DNA from: Dietzia maris
GTDB lineage: Bacteria; Actinomycetota; Actinomycetes; Mycobacteriales; Mycobacteriaceae
Direction: 5' to 3'
Length of the DNA stretch: 44,274 nt
Assembly (NCBI RefSeq): GCF_014144855.1
Contig: NZ_JAALDN010000086.1
Coordinates: 1-44,274 of the forward strand
Each line of letters opens with the position of its first letter. The first letter of the stretch is position 1. The position numbers and the translations under genes are program-made. Positions 1 to 8,182 of this stretch are shown in pieces. The notes beneath the pieces are model-generated. The model saw only the letters and a list, made by a program, of their open reading frames with translations. It had not been told where the DNA came from and searched no databases.

Positions 1-24
1 GGGAGAGTAGGTCACCGCCGAACA
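1..24 (+). rRNA. rrf: 5S ribosomal RNA, 3' end only
   Basis: The window opens inside the conserved 3' arm of actinobacterial 5S rRNA: a GGGAGAGTAGG run followed by the closing ACCGCCGAAC, which pairs with the 5' end of the molecule. Only about the last 24 nt are present and the exact 3' end is estimated. A strong hairpin follows at 34-70, as expected at the end of a 16S-23S-5S operon; the rest of the operon lies upstream of the window. Confidence 0.85.
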
Positions 25-33
25 CAACTTCAT

Positions 34-70
34 GACCAGCGGGAGGGACTATATGTTCCTCCCGCTGGTC
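34..70 (+). terminator. rRNA operon terminator hairpin
   Basis: A perfect 13-bp inverted repeat (34-46 and 58-70) with an AT-rich 11-nt loop starts about 10 nt after the 5S 3' end. A short T run follows at 74-76. Position and stem strength fit an intrinsic terminator for the rRNA operon, although the U-tract is weak, as is common in actinobacteria. Confidence 0.8.
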
Positions 71-131
71 GCATTTGTACCCTTCTACCCACTCCAGTGC
101 CGGTCTGCCCGGCGCACGTAAGGTGAACGAC

Positions 132-1217
132 GTGAACGAACCTCGGTCCGAGAACACCGACCGCTCGCCCCGACGCGGCGACCGCGACGTACCCCGCCGG
201 GGAGATCGGGTGCCACAGGAGCGTCGGAGAGACAACAGCTCGTACGGCGAGCGTCGCGGAAAGCGGTACGACGGCTCGGAGACAGGCCGGTCGGACGGTG
301 CGAAGCAGGCCGATCGACAGGATGCACGTCCGCGTTCCGCCGGCGACGACACCGCACGCCGCGGTGCCGCCTCTGACGGGGGAAGCGGTCCCCGGCGGGC
401 CCCCGTCGGCGGTCGCGGCGGCGGAAATCGACGCGACGGCGGAGACCGACGCGGAGCCGGCGCCCCGGGCGGAGCCCGGCGGGGTGGCCGTACCGGAGAC
501 GACCGTAGATCGGAAGGTCGTCCCGGTCAGGAGGCACGCCAGGCGGCCAGAGCTGACGAGCCGCAGCTCCCCGATGACATCGAGGCCGCCGACCTCGACC
601 TCGAGATCCGTCGTGACCTGCGCAGTCTGGACAAGTCCAACGCCGAGTCCGTGGCCAAGCACATGGTGGCGGCGATGTACCTCGTCGACGAAGACCCGCA
701 GCTCGCGCTCGCGCACGGTCGCGCGGCCAAGAACAGGGCCGGGCGCATCGGTGTCGTCCGGGAGACCCTCGGTGTGTTGGCGTACCGCGCCGGCGAATGG
801 TCGGAAGCGTTGAGCGAACTCCGGGCGGCCCGCCGGATCTCCGGCGGGCCGGGCCTGCTGGCGATGATGGCCGATTGCGAACGAGGCCTCGAGAGGCCCC
901 AACGTGCCATCGAACTGGCCCGTGGAGAGGAATCCCGGTTGCTCGAAGGTGACGAGCTCATCGAACTCCGCATCGTGGAGGCCGGTGCCCGGGTGGACAT
1001 GGGCCAGTTGGACGCTGCCCTGGTGACCCTCCAGGACGCCGGCCTCGACAAGGACGCCCGCGGTGAGTCCGCGGCGCGTCTCGACTACGCCTACGCCGAG
1101 GTGCTGCTCGTCGCCGATCGCAAGAAGGAGGCGGCCGACTGGTTCGGTCACGCCGTCACCGCGGACCCCGAGCAGACCACCGACGCGGAGGCGCGTCTCG
1201 CGGAGCTCGAGGCGTAG
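132..1217 (+). CDS. TPR protein with Arg/Gly-rich disordered N-terminus (Rv1691-like)
   Basis: The protein has about 361 residues in two parts. Roughly residues 10-145 are low complexity, dominated by Arg, Gly, Asp and Ser with many RG, RRG and RGG steps, and look disordered. Residues about 150-361 are helical tetratricopeptide-like repeats rich in Ala, Leu and Glu. Position before the phosphatase, tlyA and nadK matches Rv1691 in M. tuberculosis as I recall it. The GTG at 132 is chosen because AAGG sits about 8 nt upstream; a GTG at 123 is in frame but overlaps that site. A -10-like TACCCT lies at 78-83. TPRs suggest protein binding and RG-rich tails often bind RNA; the actual function is unknown. 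The gene lies directly behind the rRNA operon. Confidence 0.85.
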   Translation: MNEPRSENTDRSPRRGDRDVPRRGDRVPQERRRDNSSYGERRGKRYDGSETGRSDGAKQADRQDARPRSAGDDTARRGAASDGGSGPRRAPVGGRGGGNRRDGGDRRGAGAPGGARRGGRTGDDRRSEGRPGQEARQAARADEPQLPDDIEAADLDLEIRRDLRSLDKSNAESVAKHMVAAMYLVDEDPQLALAHGRAAKNRAGRIGVVRETLGVLAYRAGEWSEALSELRAARRISGGPGLLAMMADCERGLERPQRAIELARGEESRLLEGDELIELRIVEAGARVDMGQLDAALVTLQDAGLDKDARGESAARLDYAYAEVLLVADRKKEAADWFGHAVTADPEQTTDAEARLAELEA

Positions 1218-1222
1218 GTCAG

Positions 1223-2221
1223 TTGAGCTCCCTTTCGCTGGCCGCACGGCACGACGCCCTACTCGTCGATCTCGACGGCACTCTCATCCGCGGTAGCCAG
1301 CCGATCCCGGGGGCCGCGGAGGCGCTCGCGAACGCGGGGCTCCCCGTGGTCTACGTGACGAACAACGCGAGCCGCTCGCCCAGGGACACCGCCGACCATC
1401 TTCGGTCGCTCGGCTTCTCCGCCGGTGCCGACGACGTCATGACCAGCGCGCAGGCCGCGGTGGTGATGGCTGCGGACCATGTCGATCCCGGTGCCAGGGT
1501 CCTGGTGGTGGGACACGACAGTTTCCGCGACCTCGCCCGGCAGGCCGGGTACGAGGTCGTCCTGTCCGCCGACGGCGATCCGGAGGTCGTCCTGCAGGGA
1601 CTGTCCCGGGAACTGACCTGGTCGGATCTGGCCGAGGGATGTCTGGCGATCCGTCGGGGTGTGCCCTGGGTCGCGTCCAACGTGGACGCCACGTTGCCCA
1701 CCGAACGAGGCCTGCTCCCCGGGAACGGGTCCCTGGTCGCCGCCCTCCGTGCGGCGACCGATCGCGAGCCCCTGGTCGCGGGCAAACCGGCCGCCGGCGT
1801 GTTGACCGCCGCCGCGGATCTGGTCGGTTCCACCCGCCCGCTGGTCATCGGTGACCGCCTCGATACGGACATCCAGGGTGCGGTCGCCGCCGGGATGCCG
1901 TCGCTCATGGTGCTGACCGGCGTCCACGGCGTCGACGATCTCCTGGTCGCGGATCCCGACAGCCGGGCCACCTACCTGGCGGACGATCTCTCCGCACTGT
2001 CTGCCTCGGCGGAGGCCAGCCGGATCGACGCCGCAGTGGAGTTGGACGGAACGGTCGAGAACGGTGCCCTGCACCTGGCCAGCGCGCCGGAGGCGCTCGA
2101 TCGGCTCGATCTCGCCCGTGCGGTGGTCAGACTGGCGTGGCGTCACGAGTCGAAGGCATTCCGGGCGGCCGACGAGGGTCTGCGATCCCGGCTGGCGGGT
2201 GCAGGCCTCGGCGTCGGCTAG
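1223..2221 (+). CDS. HAD-superfamily phosphatase (Rv1692-like, glycerol-3-phosphate phosphatase family)
   Basis: This 332-residue hydrolase carries HAD motif I DLDGT at residues 16-20 (nucleophile Asp16, acid Asp18), motif II in VTNNAS near residue 46, and a late GDRLDTD motif near 210 for metal binding. The large cap between motifs places it in the class IIA (NagD/phosphoglycolate phosphatase-like) group. A further ~65 residues after the HAD core form a C-terminal extension. The M. tuberculosis counterpart Rv1692 was reported as a glycerol-3-phosphate phosphatase acting in phospholipid head-group recycling; that substrate is inferred here from gene order and family. The start is TTG, 5 nt after the TPR gene stop, which suggests coupled expression. 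Confidence 0.88.
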   Translation: MSSLSLAARHDALLVDLDGTLIRGSQPIPGAAEALANAGLPVVYVTNNASRSPRDTADHLRSLGFSAGADDVMTSAQAAVVMAADHVDPGARVLVVGHDSFRDLARQAGYEVVLSADGDPEVVLQGLSRELTWSDLAEGCLAIRRGVPWVASNVDATLPTERGLLPGNGSLVAALRAATDREPLVAGKPAAGVLTAAADLVGSTRPLVIGDRLDTDIQGAVAAGMPSLMVLTGVHGVDDLLVADPDSRATYLADDLSALSASAEASRIDAAVELDGTVENGALHLASAPEALDRLDLARAVVRLAWRHESKAFRAADEGLRSRLAGAGLGVG

Positions 2222-2224
2222 CGT
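2219..2224 (+). promoter_or_regulatory. -10 box of a leaderless promoter for the 70-residue gene and tlyA
   Basis: TAGCGT fits the actinobacterial TANNNT -10 pattern and ends 7 nt before the GTG at 2232, so transcription would begin at or next to the start codon. The box overlaps the TAG stop of the upstream phosphatase. No convincing -35 is seen. It would give tlyA and nadK an internal promoter. Confidence 0.45.
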
Positions 2225-2231
2225 GTAGGCC

Positions 2232-2444
2232 GTGACGACCCCCGGACCACAGCCACGCCCCGGGCCCGCGGGCCCCGACACCGACGAACTCCGCTCGACG
2301 TTCGACGATCTGCTCGCCGATTCCGTCGGGGGCCAGGGCGCTGGACCGGACGGCTCATCTGTCCGGGACGACCAGGTGGCCGCCCTCGACGCCGCCCACG
2401 AGCTCCTCGCGCTGGCGCTGACGGCGCTGGACAGTCGGCGCTGA
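2232..2444 (+). CDS. Small conserved protein upstream of tlyA (Rv1693-like)
   Basis: This 70-residue protein has a Pro/Gly-rich N-terminus and an Ala/Leu-rich helical C-terminus. No catalytic motif, signal peptide or membrane segment is visible. A short ORF in this position, between the phosphatase and tlyA, matches Rv1693 in M. tuberculosis as I recall. The start is GTG without a clear Shine-Dalgarno, but a -10-like box 7 nt upstream suggests leaderless translation. The stop overlaps the tlyA start in a TGATG arrangement, so it may help couple tlyA translation. Function unknown. Confidence 0.7.
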   Translation: MTTPGPQPRPGPAGPDTDELRSTFDDLLADSVGGQGAGPDGSSVRDDQVAALDAAHELLALALTALDSRR

Positions 2445-3265
2445 TGGTCGCGAAGCGGATGCGGCTGGACGCCGAACTGGTTCGCCGCAAGATCTGTGAC
2501 AGTCGGGAACGCGCCCGTGATCTCATCGATTCCGGGCGCGTGATCGTCAACGGGGTGGCAGCCACCAAGCCCGCGACCCAGGTCGAACCGACCACATCGA
2601 TCGCGCTCACCGCCTCCGATGAACCGGACTGGGCATCCCGCGGAGCCCACAAACTGGTCGGAGCCCTCGAGGCGTTCTCCGACGTGCCGGTCTCCGGAGC
2701 TCGGTGTCTCGACGCAGGCGCGTCGACCGGCGGGTTCACCGATGTCCTGCTCTCGCGTGGCGCCACCCGCGTCGAGGCGGTGGACGTGGGGTACGGACAG
2801 TTGGTGTGGCGCCTGCGCAGCGACGAGCGCGTGGGCGTGCACGACAAGACCAACGTCCGCTCCCTGACCCCGGACGACATCGGTGGCCCGGTGGACCTCG
2901 TGGTCTCCGACCTGTCGTTCATCTCGCTCGCACTCGTCCTGCCCGCGCTCGCAGCGTGCGTGCGCCCGGGAGGCGACCTGTTGCCGATGGTCAAGCCCCA
3001 GTTCGAGGTGGGCCGCGAGCGTGTCGGCCAGGGCGGTGTGGTGCGCGACCCGGCACTGCGGATCGAGGCGGTCACCGGTGTCGCCCGGGCTGCCGCGGCA
3101 CTCGGACTGGAGCCGCTGGGATGCGTCGCCAGCCCGCTCCCCGGCCCGTCCGGGAACGTCGAGTACTTCCTCCACCTCCGTAAGGTCGGCGCGGGAGAGC
3201 GACTCGAGATGAGCGCCGAGGCGCAGCAGGCCATACGGACGGCAGTAGAGGAGGGCCCGCAATGA
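2444..3265 (+). CDS. tlyA: 16S/23S rRNA 2'-O-methyltransferase TlyA
   Basis: The 273-residue protein has an N-terminal S4 RNA-binding domain (about residues 1-60) and an FtsJ/RrmJ-like Rossmann methyltransferase domain. Visible motifs are the linker WASRGAHKL near 64, the SAM loop DAGASTGGFTD near 91, acidic VEAVDVGYGQ near 110, DLSFISL near 158 and MVKPQFE near 182, which supply the K-D-K-E type catalytic residues. TlyA methylates 16S C1409 and 23S C1920 (E. coli numbering) with SAM, and its loss gives capreomycin resistance in mycobacteria. The ATG start overlaps the previous stop and its own stop overlaps the nadK start, so translation is likely coupled. Confidence 0.95.
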   Translation: MVAKRMRLDAELVRRKICDSRERARDLIDSGRVIVNGVAATKPATQVEPTTSIALTASDEPDWASRGAHKLVGALEAFSDVPVSGARCLDAGASTGGFTDVLLSRGATRVEAVDVGYGQLVWRLRSDERVGVHDKTNVRSLTPDDIGGPVDLVVSDLSFISLALVLPALAACVRPGGDLLPMVKPQFEVGRERVGQGGVVRDPALRIEAVTGVARAAAALGLEPLGCVASPLPGPSGNVEYFLHLRKVGAGERLEMSAEAQQAIRTAVEEGPQ

Positions 3266-4191
3266 ACGGCACGCCCGGACCGGTGCACTCGCGCAGGATC
3301 CTGCTCGTCCCCAACGTCGCCCGGCAGGACATCGTCGCCACCGTCGCCCAGATGGTCAACGCGTGCGCGACCAGGGGCATCGCGGTACGGATGGTGGAGG
3401 GCACCAGCGAGAGCGTCGCCACGGGGGCGGGCGTGGAGACGGTCCCTGACATCCCCGAGGCCGCCGAAGGGTGTGAACTCGTCCTGGTCCTCGGTGGTGA
3501 CGGCACGTTCCTGCGCGCCTGCCAGTACGCCAACGCCGCGGACGTGCCGATCCTGGGGGTCAATCTCGGACACATCGGCTTCCTCGCCGAGTCGGAGGTC
3601 TCCTCGCTCAGTGGCGTCGTCGAGCAGATCGCGGCGAAGGACTACAGGGTGGTCGAACGGATGACGGTGGAGGCCACCGTCATCCACGGGGACACCGTCC
3701 TGGCCCGGGACTGGGCACTCAACGAAGTCAGCATCGAGAAGGTCTCCCGGCAGGGCGTCCTCGAGGCGTCCGTGGAGATCGACGGCCGACCGGTCAGTGA
3801 CTACGGCTGTGACGGCATGTTGGTCTCCACGCCGACCGGGTCGACCGCCTACGCGTTCTCGGCCGGCGGGCCGATCGTCTGGCCCGAACTCGACGCCATC
3901 CTCGTGGTCCCCAACAACGCCCACGCGCTGTTCGCCCGTCCGATGGTCGTGGCACCCTCCTCCAGGGTCGCGGTGGAGACCGGGGTGCATTCCGGCCCGG
4001 CAGTGGTGGTGGTGGACGGACGACGCCTCGTCGACGTCCCGCCGGGCAGCCGGGTCGAGGTGGTGCGGGGCGCGCGCCCGGTCAAGTGGGTCCGACTGGA
4101 CGACTCGCCGTTCACCGACAGACTGGTCACGAAGTTCGAACTGCCCGTCACCGGGTGGCGTGGGCGGTCCGCTGTCCGGCCCCTCACCTAG
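3262..4191 (+). CDS. nadK: NAD kinase
   Basis: This 309-residue enzyme phosphorylates NAD to NADP. It shows the diacylglycerol/NAD kinase GGDGTFLRA motif near residue 78, the ALNEVSIEK segment that binds adenosine, and the Gly-rich motif from GCDGML through STAYAFSAGG near 182-203. Length and motifs fit PpnK/NadK. The ATG overlaps the tlyA stop by 4 bp. The downstream recN begins 10 nt after the stop. The order tlyA-nadK-recN is conserved in Mycobacteriales. Confidence 0.96.
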   Translation: MNGTPGPVHSRRILLVPNVARQDIVATVAQMVNACATRGIAVRMVEGTSESVATGAGVETVPDIPEAAEGCELVLVLGGDGTFLRACQYANAADVPILGVNLGHIGFLAESEVSSLSGVVEQIAAKDYRVVERMTVEATVIHGDTVLARDWALNEVSIEKVSRQGVLEASVEIDGRPVSDYGCDGMLVSTPTGSTAYAFSAGGPIVWPELDAILVVPNNAHALFARPMVVAPSSRVAVETGVHSGPAVVVVDGRRLVDVPPGSRVEVVRGARPVKWVRLDDSPFTDRLVTKFELPVTGWRGRSAVRPLT

Positions 4192-4194
4192 GGT
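4189..4194 (+). promoter_or_regulatory. -10 box of a leaderless recN promoter
   Basis: TAGGGT ends 6 nt before the recN GTG, with no Shine-Dalgarno between. This geometry predicts a transcript starting at the GTG. The box straddles the nadK stop codon. Confidence 0.5.
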
Positions 4195-4200
4195 GGGTGC

Positions 4201-5946
4201 GTGCTCACGGAACTTCGGATCAGCGGCCTCGGCGTCATCGACGAGGCCGTGGCCGATTTCTCGCCCGGGCTGTCGGTGCTCACCGGCGAGACCGGCGCGG
4301 GCAAGACGATGGTGGTCACGGGACTGAGGCTCCTGGCCGGAGGGCGCGCGGACCCCGGGCGTGTCCGGCGCGGTGCGGAGAAGGCACTCGTCGAAGGGCG
4401 CTTCGACCTGGCCGCGACGGTCACCATGGACGCCGCCGACCGACGCGACCTCGACGAGTTGCTCGAGGACACCGACGTCGAACTCGACGAGGACGGCAGT
4501 GTCATCGCCGCACGCCGGGTGGGTGCGGACGGCCGTTCGCGTGCCCGGCTCGGGGGGAGGTCTGTCCCCGCCGGGACCCTCGCCCGCTTCTGCGCGCCGG
4601 TGCTGGCCGTGCACGGCCAGAACGATCAGCTGCGTCTGCTCCGTCCGGACAGGCAGCGAGACGCCGTCGACGCCCACGGTGGGGACGAGGCGCGGGCGGC
4701 CCTCGACGCCTACCGCGACACCTATCGGCTGTGGCGGGACGCCGAGCGTTCACTGGCGGAGCGCACCGGTCGGGCTCGTGAGCTGGCCCGGGAAGCCGAC
4801 CTGCTGCGGATGGGACTCGAGGAGATCGATGCCCTGGGGCCCGAGCCCGGGGAGGAGGCCGAACTCGACGCCCGCATCCGCCGACTCACCGATTCCGAGG
4901 AACTGCGAGAGGTCGCGGGGCAGGCCCACGACGTCCTCGCCGGTGACGGCGAGACCAGCGAGCCGGTGGTGGGCGTCCTCGACCAGTTGCGGCACCGTCT
5001 GGCCGCTGCCGGTGACCCCGCGCTCGACCCGATCGCCACCAGCATCGGCCAGGCCGTCGCGGCGCTCGGAGATGCCGCGACCGAGCTCGGCCTGTACCTG
5101 GCCGAGCTGCCGGTCGACGCGGCGGTCCTCGACTCGGCATTGGAACGACGCCACGACCTCAGGGCGTTGACCCGGAAGTACGGCACCGATGTCGACGACG
5201 TGCTCGCGTGGGCGGACAGGGCCCGTACGCGGCTCGGTGAGGTCGACACCTCCGACTCCGCCGTCGCCGAACTCCGTTCCACCGTGGAGCGCCTCGCTGC
5301 CGAACTCGACGAGCGCGGAGCCACACTGACGCGCATCCGACGCGCCGCCGGGGACGATCTCGCCGAGAGGGTGTCCGCCGAGCTGGCAGAGCTGTCGATG
5401 GGCGGGGCCCGGCTCGTGGTCCGGGTCACCCGATCAGGCGAAGGCCTCGACGGCGCCTCGGAGTCGGGTCTCGACGACGTCGAGCTGGCGCTCGACGGGC
5501 CGTCGGGCATCGTCCCGCTCGGCCGAGGCGCGTCGGGAGGCGAGCTGTCGAGGGTGATGCTCGCGCTCGAGGTGGTGCTGGCCGAGAGATCCGGGGGAGG
5601 GACCCTGGTGTTCGACGAGGTCGACGCGGGAGTGGGCGGCCGGGCGGCGTTGAGCATCGGTAAGCGGCTGGCCAGACTGGCCAGAACCCACCAGGTCATC
5701 GCGGTGACCCACCTCGCCCAGGTCGCGGCGTACGCCGACACGCACCTGGTCGTGCACAAGGACACCGGCGCCGGGGGATCGGACGGGGTCGTCTCCGGGG
5801 TCACGGCGGTCGCCGACTCCGATCGGGTGACCGAACTCGCCCGGATGCTCGCCGGTATGGAGGACACCGACACAGGTCTGGCACATGCGCGGGAGTTGCT
5901 GGAGAAGGCACAACGGGAAAAGTCTCAAGCTCAAGTCGACCGTTAA
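4201..5946 (+). CDS. recN: DNA repair ATPase RecN
   Basis: The 581-residue SMC-like protein has a split ABC ATPase: Walker A GETGAGKT at about 29-36, ABC signature ASGGELSR near 444 and Walker B TLVFDEVDAGVGG near 468. A long Leu/Glu/Arg-rich helical middle (about 150-400) fits the RecN coiled coil. RecN acts at double-strand breaks, bringing ends together for RecA-dependent repair. The GTG start lacks a good ribosome site but follows a -10-like TAGGGT by 6 nt, so the mRNA is probably leaderless. I did not find an obvious LexA box upstream. Confidence 0.96.
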   Translation: MLTELRISGLGVIDEAVADFSPGLSVLTGETGAGKTMVVTGLRLLAGGRADPGRVRRGAEKALVEGRFDLAATVTMDAADRRDLDELLEDTDVELDEDGSVIAARRVGADGRSRARLGGRSVPAGTLARFCAPVLAVHGQNDQLRLLRPDRQRDAVDAHGGDEARAALDAYRDTYRLWRDAERSLAERTGRARELAREADLLRMGLEEIDALGPEPGEEAELDARIRRLTDSEELREVAGQAHDVLAGDGETSEPVVGVLDQLRHRLAAAGDPALDPIATSIGQAVAALGDAATELGLYLAELPVDAAVLDSALERRHDLRALTRKYGTDVDDVLAWADRARTRLGEVDTSDSAVAELRSTVERLAAELDERGATLTRIRRAAGDDLAERVSAELAELSMGGARLVVRVTRSGEGLDGASESGLDDVELALDGPSGIVPLGRGASGGELSRVMLALEVVLAERSGGGTLVFDEVDAGVGGRAALSIGKRLARLARTHQVIAVTHLAQVAAYADTHLVVHKDTGAGGSDGVVSGVTAVADSDRVTELARMLAGMEDTDTGLAHARELLEKAQREKSQAQVDR

Positions 5947-5973
5947 TCCGACACGCCGGGCAGACCTCCCTGG

Positions 5974-5998
5974 TCACGTGAATCACACGCGTGATACT
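5974..5998 (+). promoter_or_regulatory. steA promoter with overlapping palindromes
   Basis: A perfect 8-bp palindrome TCACGTGA (5974-5981) is followed by ATCAC-N4-GTGAT (5982-5995), then a -10 match GATACT at 5993-5998. The -10 ends 6 nt before the steA ATG, predicting a leaderless mRNA. Palindromes over the -35/-10 region suggest a regulator site; which protein binds is not visible. Confidence 0.45.
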
Positions 5999-6004
5999 CG
6001 GCGC

Positions 6005-7177
6005 ATGAAGATGTCGGGTCTGCTCAGCCGCCGTTCCACTGACCTCGCCGGTGTCGTGGGCACCGTCCGCCAGATCGAGGTGGGGTCACAGGTCCCCAGG
6101 AAGCTCGGCGCCAAGGACGTCGCCGTGCTCGATCTCAACCGCGCGCCCGCCGACACCGCCCGCGCTCTCGTCGACGCCGGGGTGGCGGCAGTGGTGCACG
6201 TGCCCCGTCAGGGGGAGGAGATGCTCCCCCGCGCCGCGTTCCGGATCCTCGCCGCGTCGACGATCCCGGTCATCGAGGACGCGGACCTGTCCGGGGTCGC
6301 CGACGGGACCCGGGTGCGGATCGACGACGGTGTCGTCTACTCGGTCAAGTCGGAGGACGAGATCACGAGCGGCCGCGAGGTGGACTCGGCCACGCTCCTC
6401 GCCGAGGTGGACACCGCGAAGAGCGGGTACGTCGAGTCGGCGCTGGCGCACCTGGCCAACGCCACCGAGTTCCTCAGCCTCGAGCACCCGCTGCTGCTGG
6501 ACGGCGAGGGCCTCCCGTCGATCGACGTCGACTTCACCGACCGCCATGTCGTGGTGGTCACCGGTGACGCGGCCGCGCGCGGCCAGCTCGCCGAGCTCAA
6601 GCCGTTCATCCGGGAGTACCGACCGCTGCTGGTCGGCGTGGGTGCCGGCGCGGAGTTCCTGCGCTCCGCTCGGCTGACGGCCGACGTCGTCGTCGCGACC
6701 CCCACGGACGTGTCCGACGAGGTCCTCACCGACGGCGCCGTCCTGGTGGTGCCCGCCGACCGCGACGGGCGCGCGGAGGGCCTCGAGAGGATCACAGAGC
6801 TCGGACTGGGGGCCACGACATTCCCCGCCGCCGCGACCGCGAGGGACATGGCGCTGCTGCTGGCCTACCACGGGGGCGCCGAGATGATCGTGGTGACCGG
6901 CGACGACAGGGGGCTCGAGAACGCGTTCCGCGACTCGTCCGCGCCCTCGTCCACGATGGTCGACACGACCGTCTCCTCCCGCTTGGTCCACGCCGACGCC
7001 TGCGCGACCCTGTACCGGTCTCGTGGCGCCGGGATCGGACTCGCCCTGGTCGTGCTCGCCGCCCTGATCGCGGTGGCCGCGGTCGTGGTGGCTCGCGACG
7101 CCGCCGCGGACCTGCTCATCTGGGCCGTCGAGACCTGGAACTCCTTCGCGCTCTGGGTCCAGGGGCTCTTCCGTTGA
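6005..7177 (+). CDS. steA: Cell-separation protein SteA (Rv1697-like, thiamin pyrophosphokinase-like fold)
   Basis: This 390-residue protein has a cytoplasmic alpha/beta region and one hydrophobic segment near the C-terminus (about 343-363), followed by a short tail rich in Trp and Phe. The frame extends upstream to 5885, inside recN, but the ATG at 6005 follows a clear -10 box and gives the expected length. It matches M. tuberculosis Rv1697. In Corynebacterium glutamicum, SteA and its partner SteB were reported as parts of the RipC-FtsEX cell-separation pathway. The TTG start of the next gene overlaps the stop here, which supports function as a pair. The fold resembles thiamin pyrophosphokinase, but kinase activity should not be assumed. 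Confidence 0.85.
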   Translation: MKMSGLLSRRSTDLAGVVGTVRQIEVGSQVPRKLGAKDVAVLDLNRAPADTARALVDAGVAAVVHVPRQGEEMLPRAAFRILAASTIPVIEDADLSGVADGTRVRIDDGVVYSVKSEDEITSGREVDSATLLAEVDTAKSGYVESALAHLANATEFLSLEHPLLLDGEGLPSIDVDFTDRHVVVVTGDAAARGQLAELKPFIREYRPLLVGVGAGAEFLRSARLTADVVVATPTDVSDEVLTDGAVLVVPADRDGRAEGLERITELGLGATTFPAAATARDMALLLAYHGGAEMIVVTGDDRGLENAFRDSSAPSSTMVDTTVSSRLVHADACATLYRSRGAGIGLALVVLAALIAVAAVVVARDAAADLLIWAVETWNSFALWVQGLFR

Positions 7178-8106
7178 TCTCCCTGCGTCGCCACGTCCTG
7201 ACGCTGGTGGCCGTCTTCCTCGCTCTCGCGGTGGGGGTCGTCCTCGGGTCGACGTCCGTGGCGACGTCCATCAGGGACGCGGTGGTCGAGCGTGAGGAGA
7301 CGACGGCGGCGCGGCTCGAGGCGTCGCAGGACGATCTGGCCGCGGAGCGGCTCGCCGTCGACCGACTCGACTCGCTGGCGGGAGACCTCACCCCGGCCGT
7401 CGTGGACGGTCGGCTCGACGGGAGGCCGGTCCTGACGATCGTGGCACCCGGCGCCTCCGACGAGGACGTCTCGGCGGCCCGCGAGGTCATCGACGCCGCC
7501 GGCGGGATCGACGCCGGCCGCGTCACCCTGACGGACATGGCCGTCGACCCGGAGGCGGACGCGGAACTCCAGGCGCTCGTCGCGAACCTGCCCATCGGCA
7601 CCGCCCCGGCCGCTGATGCGGACCTCGGTACCCAGCTGGGCACGGCGCTCGGTCGCGCGGGGCTGCTGCGCGCCGAGGACGCGGAACCGCACCTCGAGGA
7701 CGACGACCGGGAAACGGTCCTCACCACCCTCGCGGATGCGGGGGTCATCGGCTACGAACCCGGGACCCTTCGGCCCGGACAGCTCGCGTTGGTCGTGACC
7801 GGGCCCCGGGACGAGGAATCGACCGGGGTCCGTGTCGCCGCCCTGGCCCGCACCCTCGACGGTGAGGGCGCCGGCGCGGTGGTCGCGGTGCGGACGGGCG
7901 ACTCCGGGGGACGCGACGCGGTCAGCATCCTGCGGTCCTCGGCGGAGGAGGACGTCTCGACCATCGATGACGCCGGTACCGAGGCGGGACGTCTGGCGAC
8001 GACGCTGGCGCTGGCGGAGCAGCTCGACGGTGGGCAGGGTCACTACGGGCTGAGGCCGGACGCGACCGCCGCGGCGCCGTCGCTCCCCCCGACGCCGGAG
8101 CGGTGA
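7174..8106 (+). CDS. steB: SteB/MctB-like membrane-anchored protein (Rv1698-like)
   Basis: The 310-residue protein starts with a few basic residues and a strong hydrophobic segment (about 7-26) that is a signal anchor or uncleaved signal peptide. A helical region rich in Glu, Leu and Arg (about 35-65) follows, likely a coiled coil, then an alpha/beta domain. The M. tuberculosis homologue Rv1698 was described both as MctB, a copper-related channel protein, and as the SteB counterpart that partners SteA in cell separation. The direct overlap with steA (TTG start on the TGA stop) favours the SteA partner role here. I see no Cys or His cluster suggesting copper binding. Confidence 0.82.
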   Translation: MISLRRHVLTLVAVFLALAVGVVLGSTSVATSIRDAVVEREETTAARLEASQDDLAAERLAVDRLDSLAGDLTPAVVDGRLDGRPVLTIVAPGASDEDVSAAREVIDAAGGIDAGRVTLTDMAVDPEADAELQALVANLPIGTAPAADADLGTQLGTALGRAGLLRAEDAEPHLEDDDRETVLTTLADAGVIGYEPGTLRPGQLALVVTGPRDEESTGVRVAALARTLDGEGAGAVVAVRTGDSGGRDAVSILRSSAEEDVSTIDDAGTEAGRLATTLALAEQLDGGQGHYGLRPDATAAAPSLPPTPER

Positions 8107-8112
8107 TAGCCT
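8107..8112 (+). promoter_or_regulatory. -10 box for pyrG
   Basis: TAGCCT directly follows the steB stop. It would give a transcript with a leader of about 60 nt before the TTG start at 8183. The same hexamer occurs upstream of the DUF4178 operon and the YchJ gene. A small CCCC-GT-GGGG hairpin lies in the leader, but no attenuator or reiterative-transcription signal is evident. Confidence 0.35.
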
Positions 8113-8182
8113 GAAGCCCCGTGGGGTGCACCGGAGCCACACCAGCATTCATCCATTCCGGCGTATGGACACGGGAGTCCCC

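Noticed and set aside
1259-3262. 667-codon open frame on the minus strand opposite the HAD, small and tlyA genes
   Set aside because: Its protein is Arg/Gly/Asp/His-rich without motifs, and it lies antisense to three clear genes. Long shadow frames are expected at this GC content.
8113-8182. Attenuator or nucleotide-sensing leader upstream of pyrG
   Set aside because: Only a very small CCCC/GGGG hairpin is present, with no T run and no initial G-run of the kind used by the known CTP-sensing pyrG leader.
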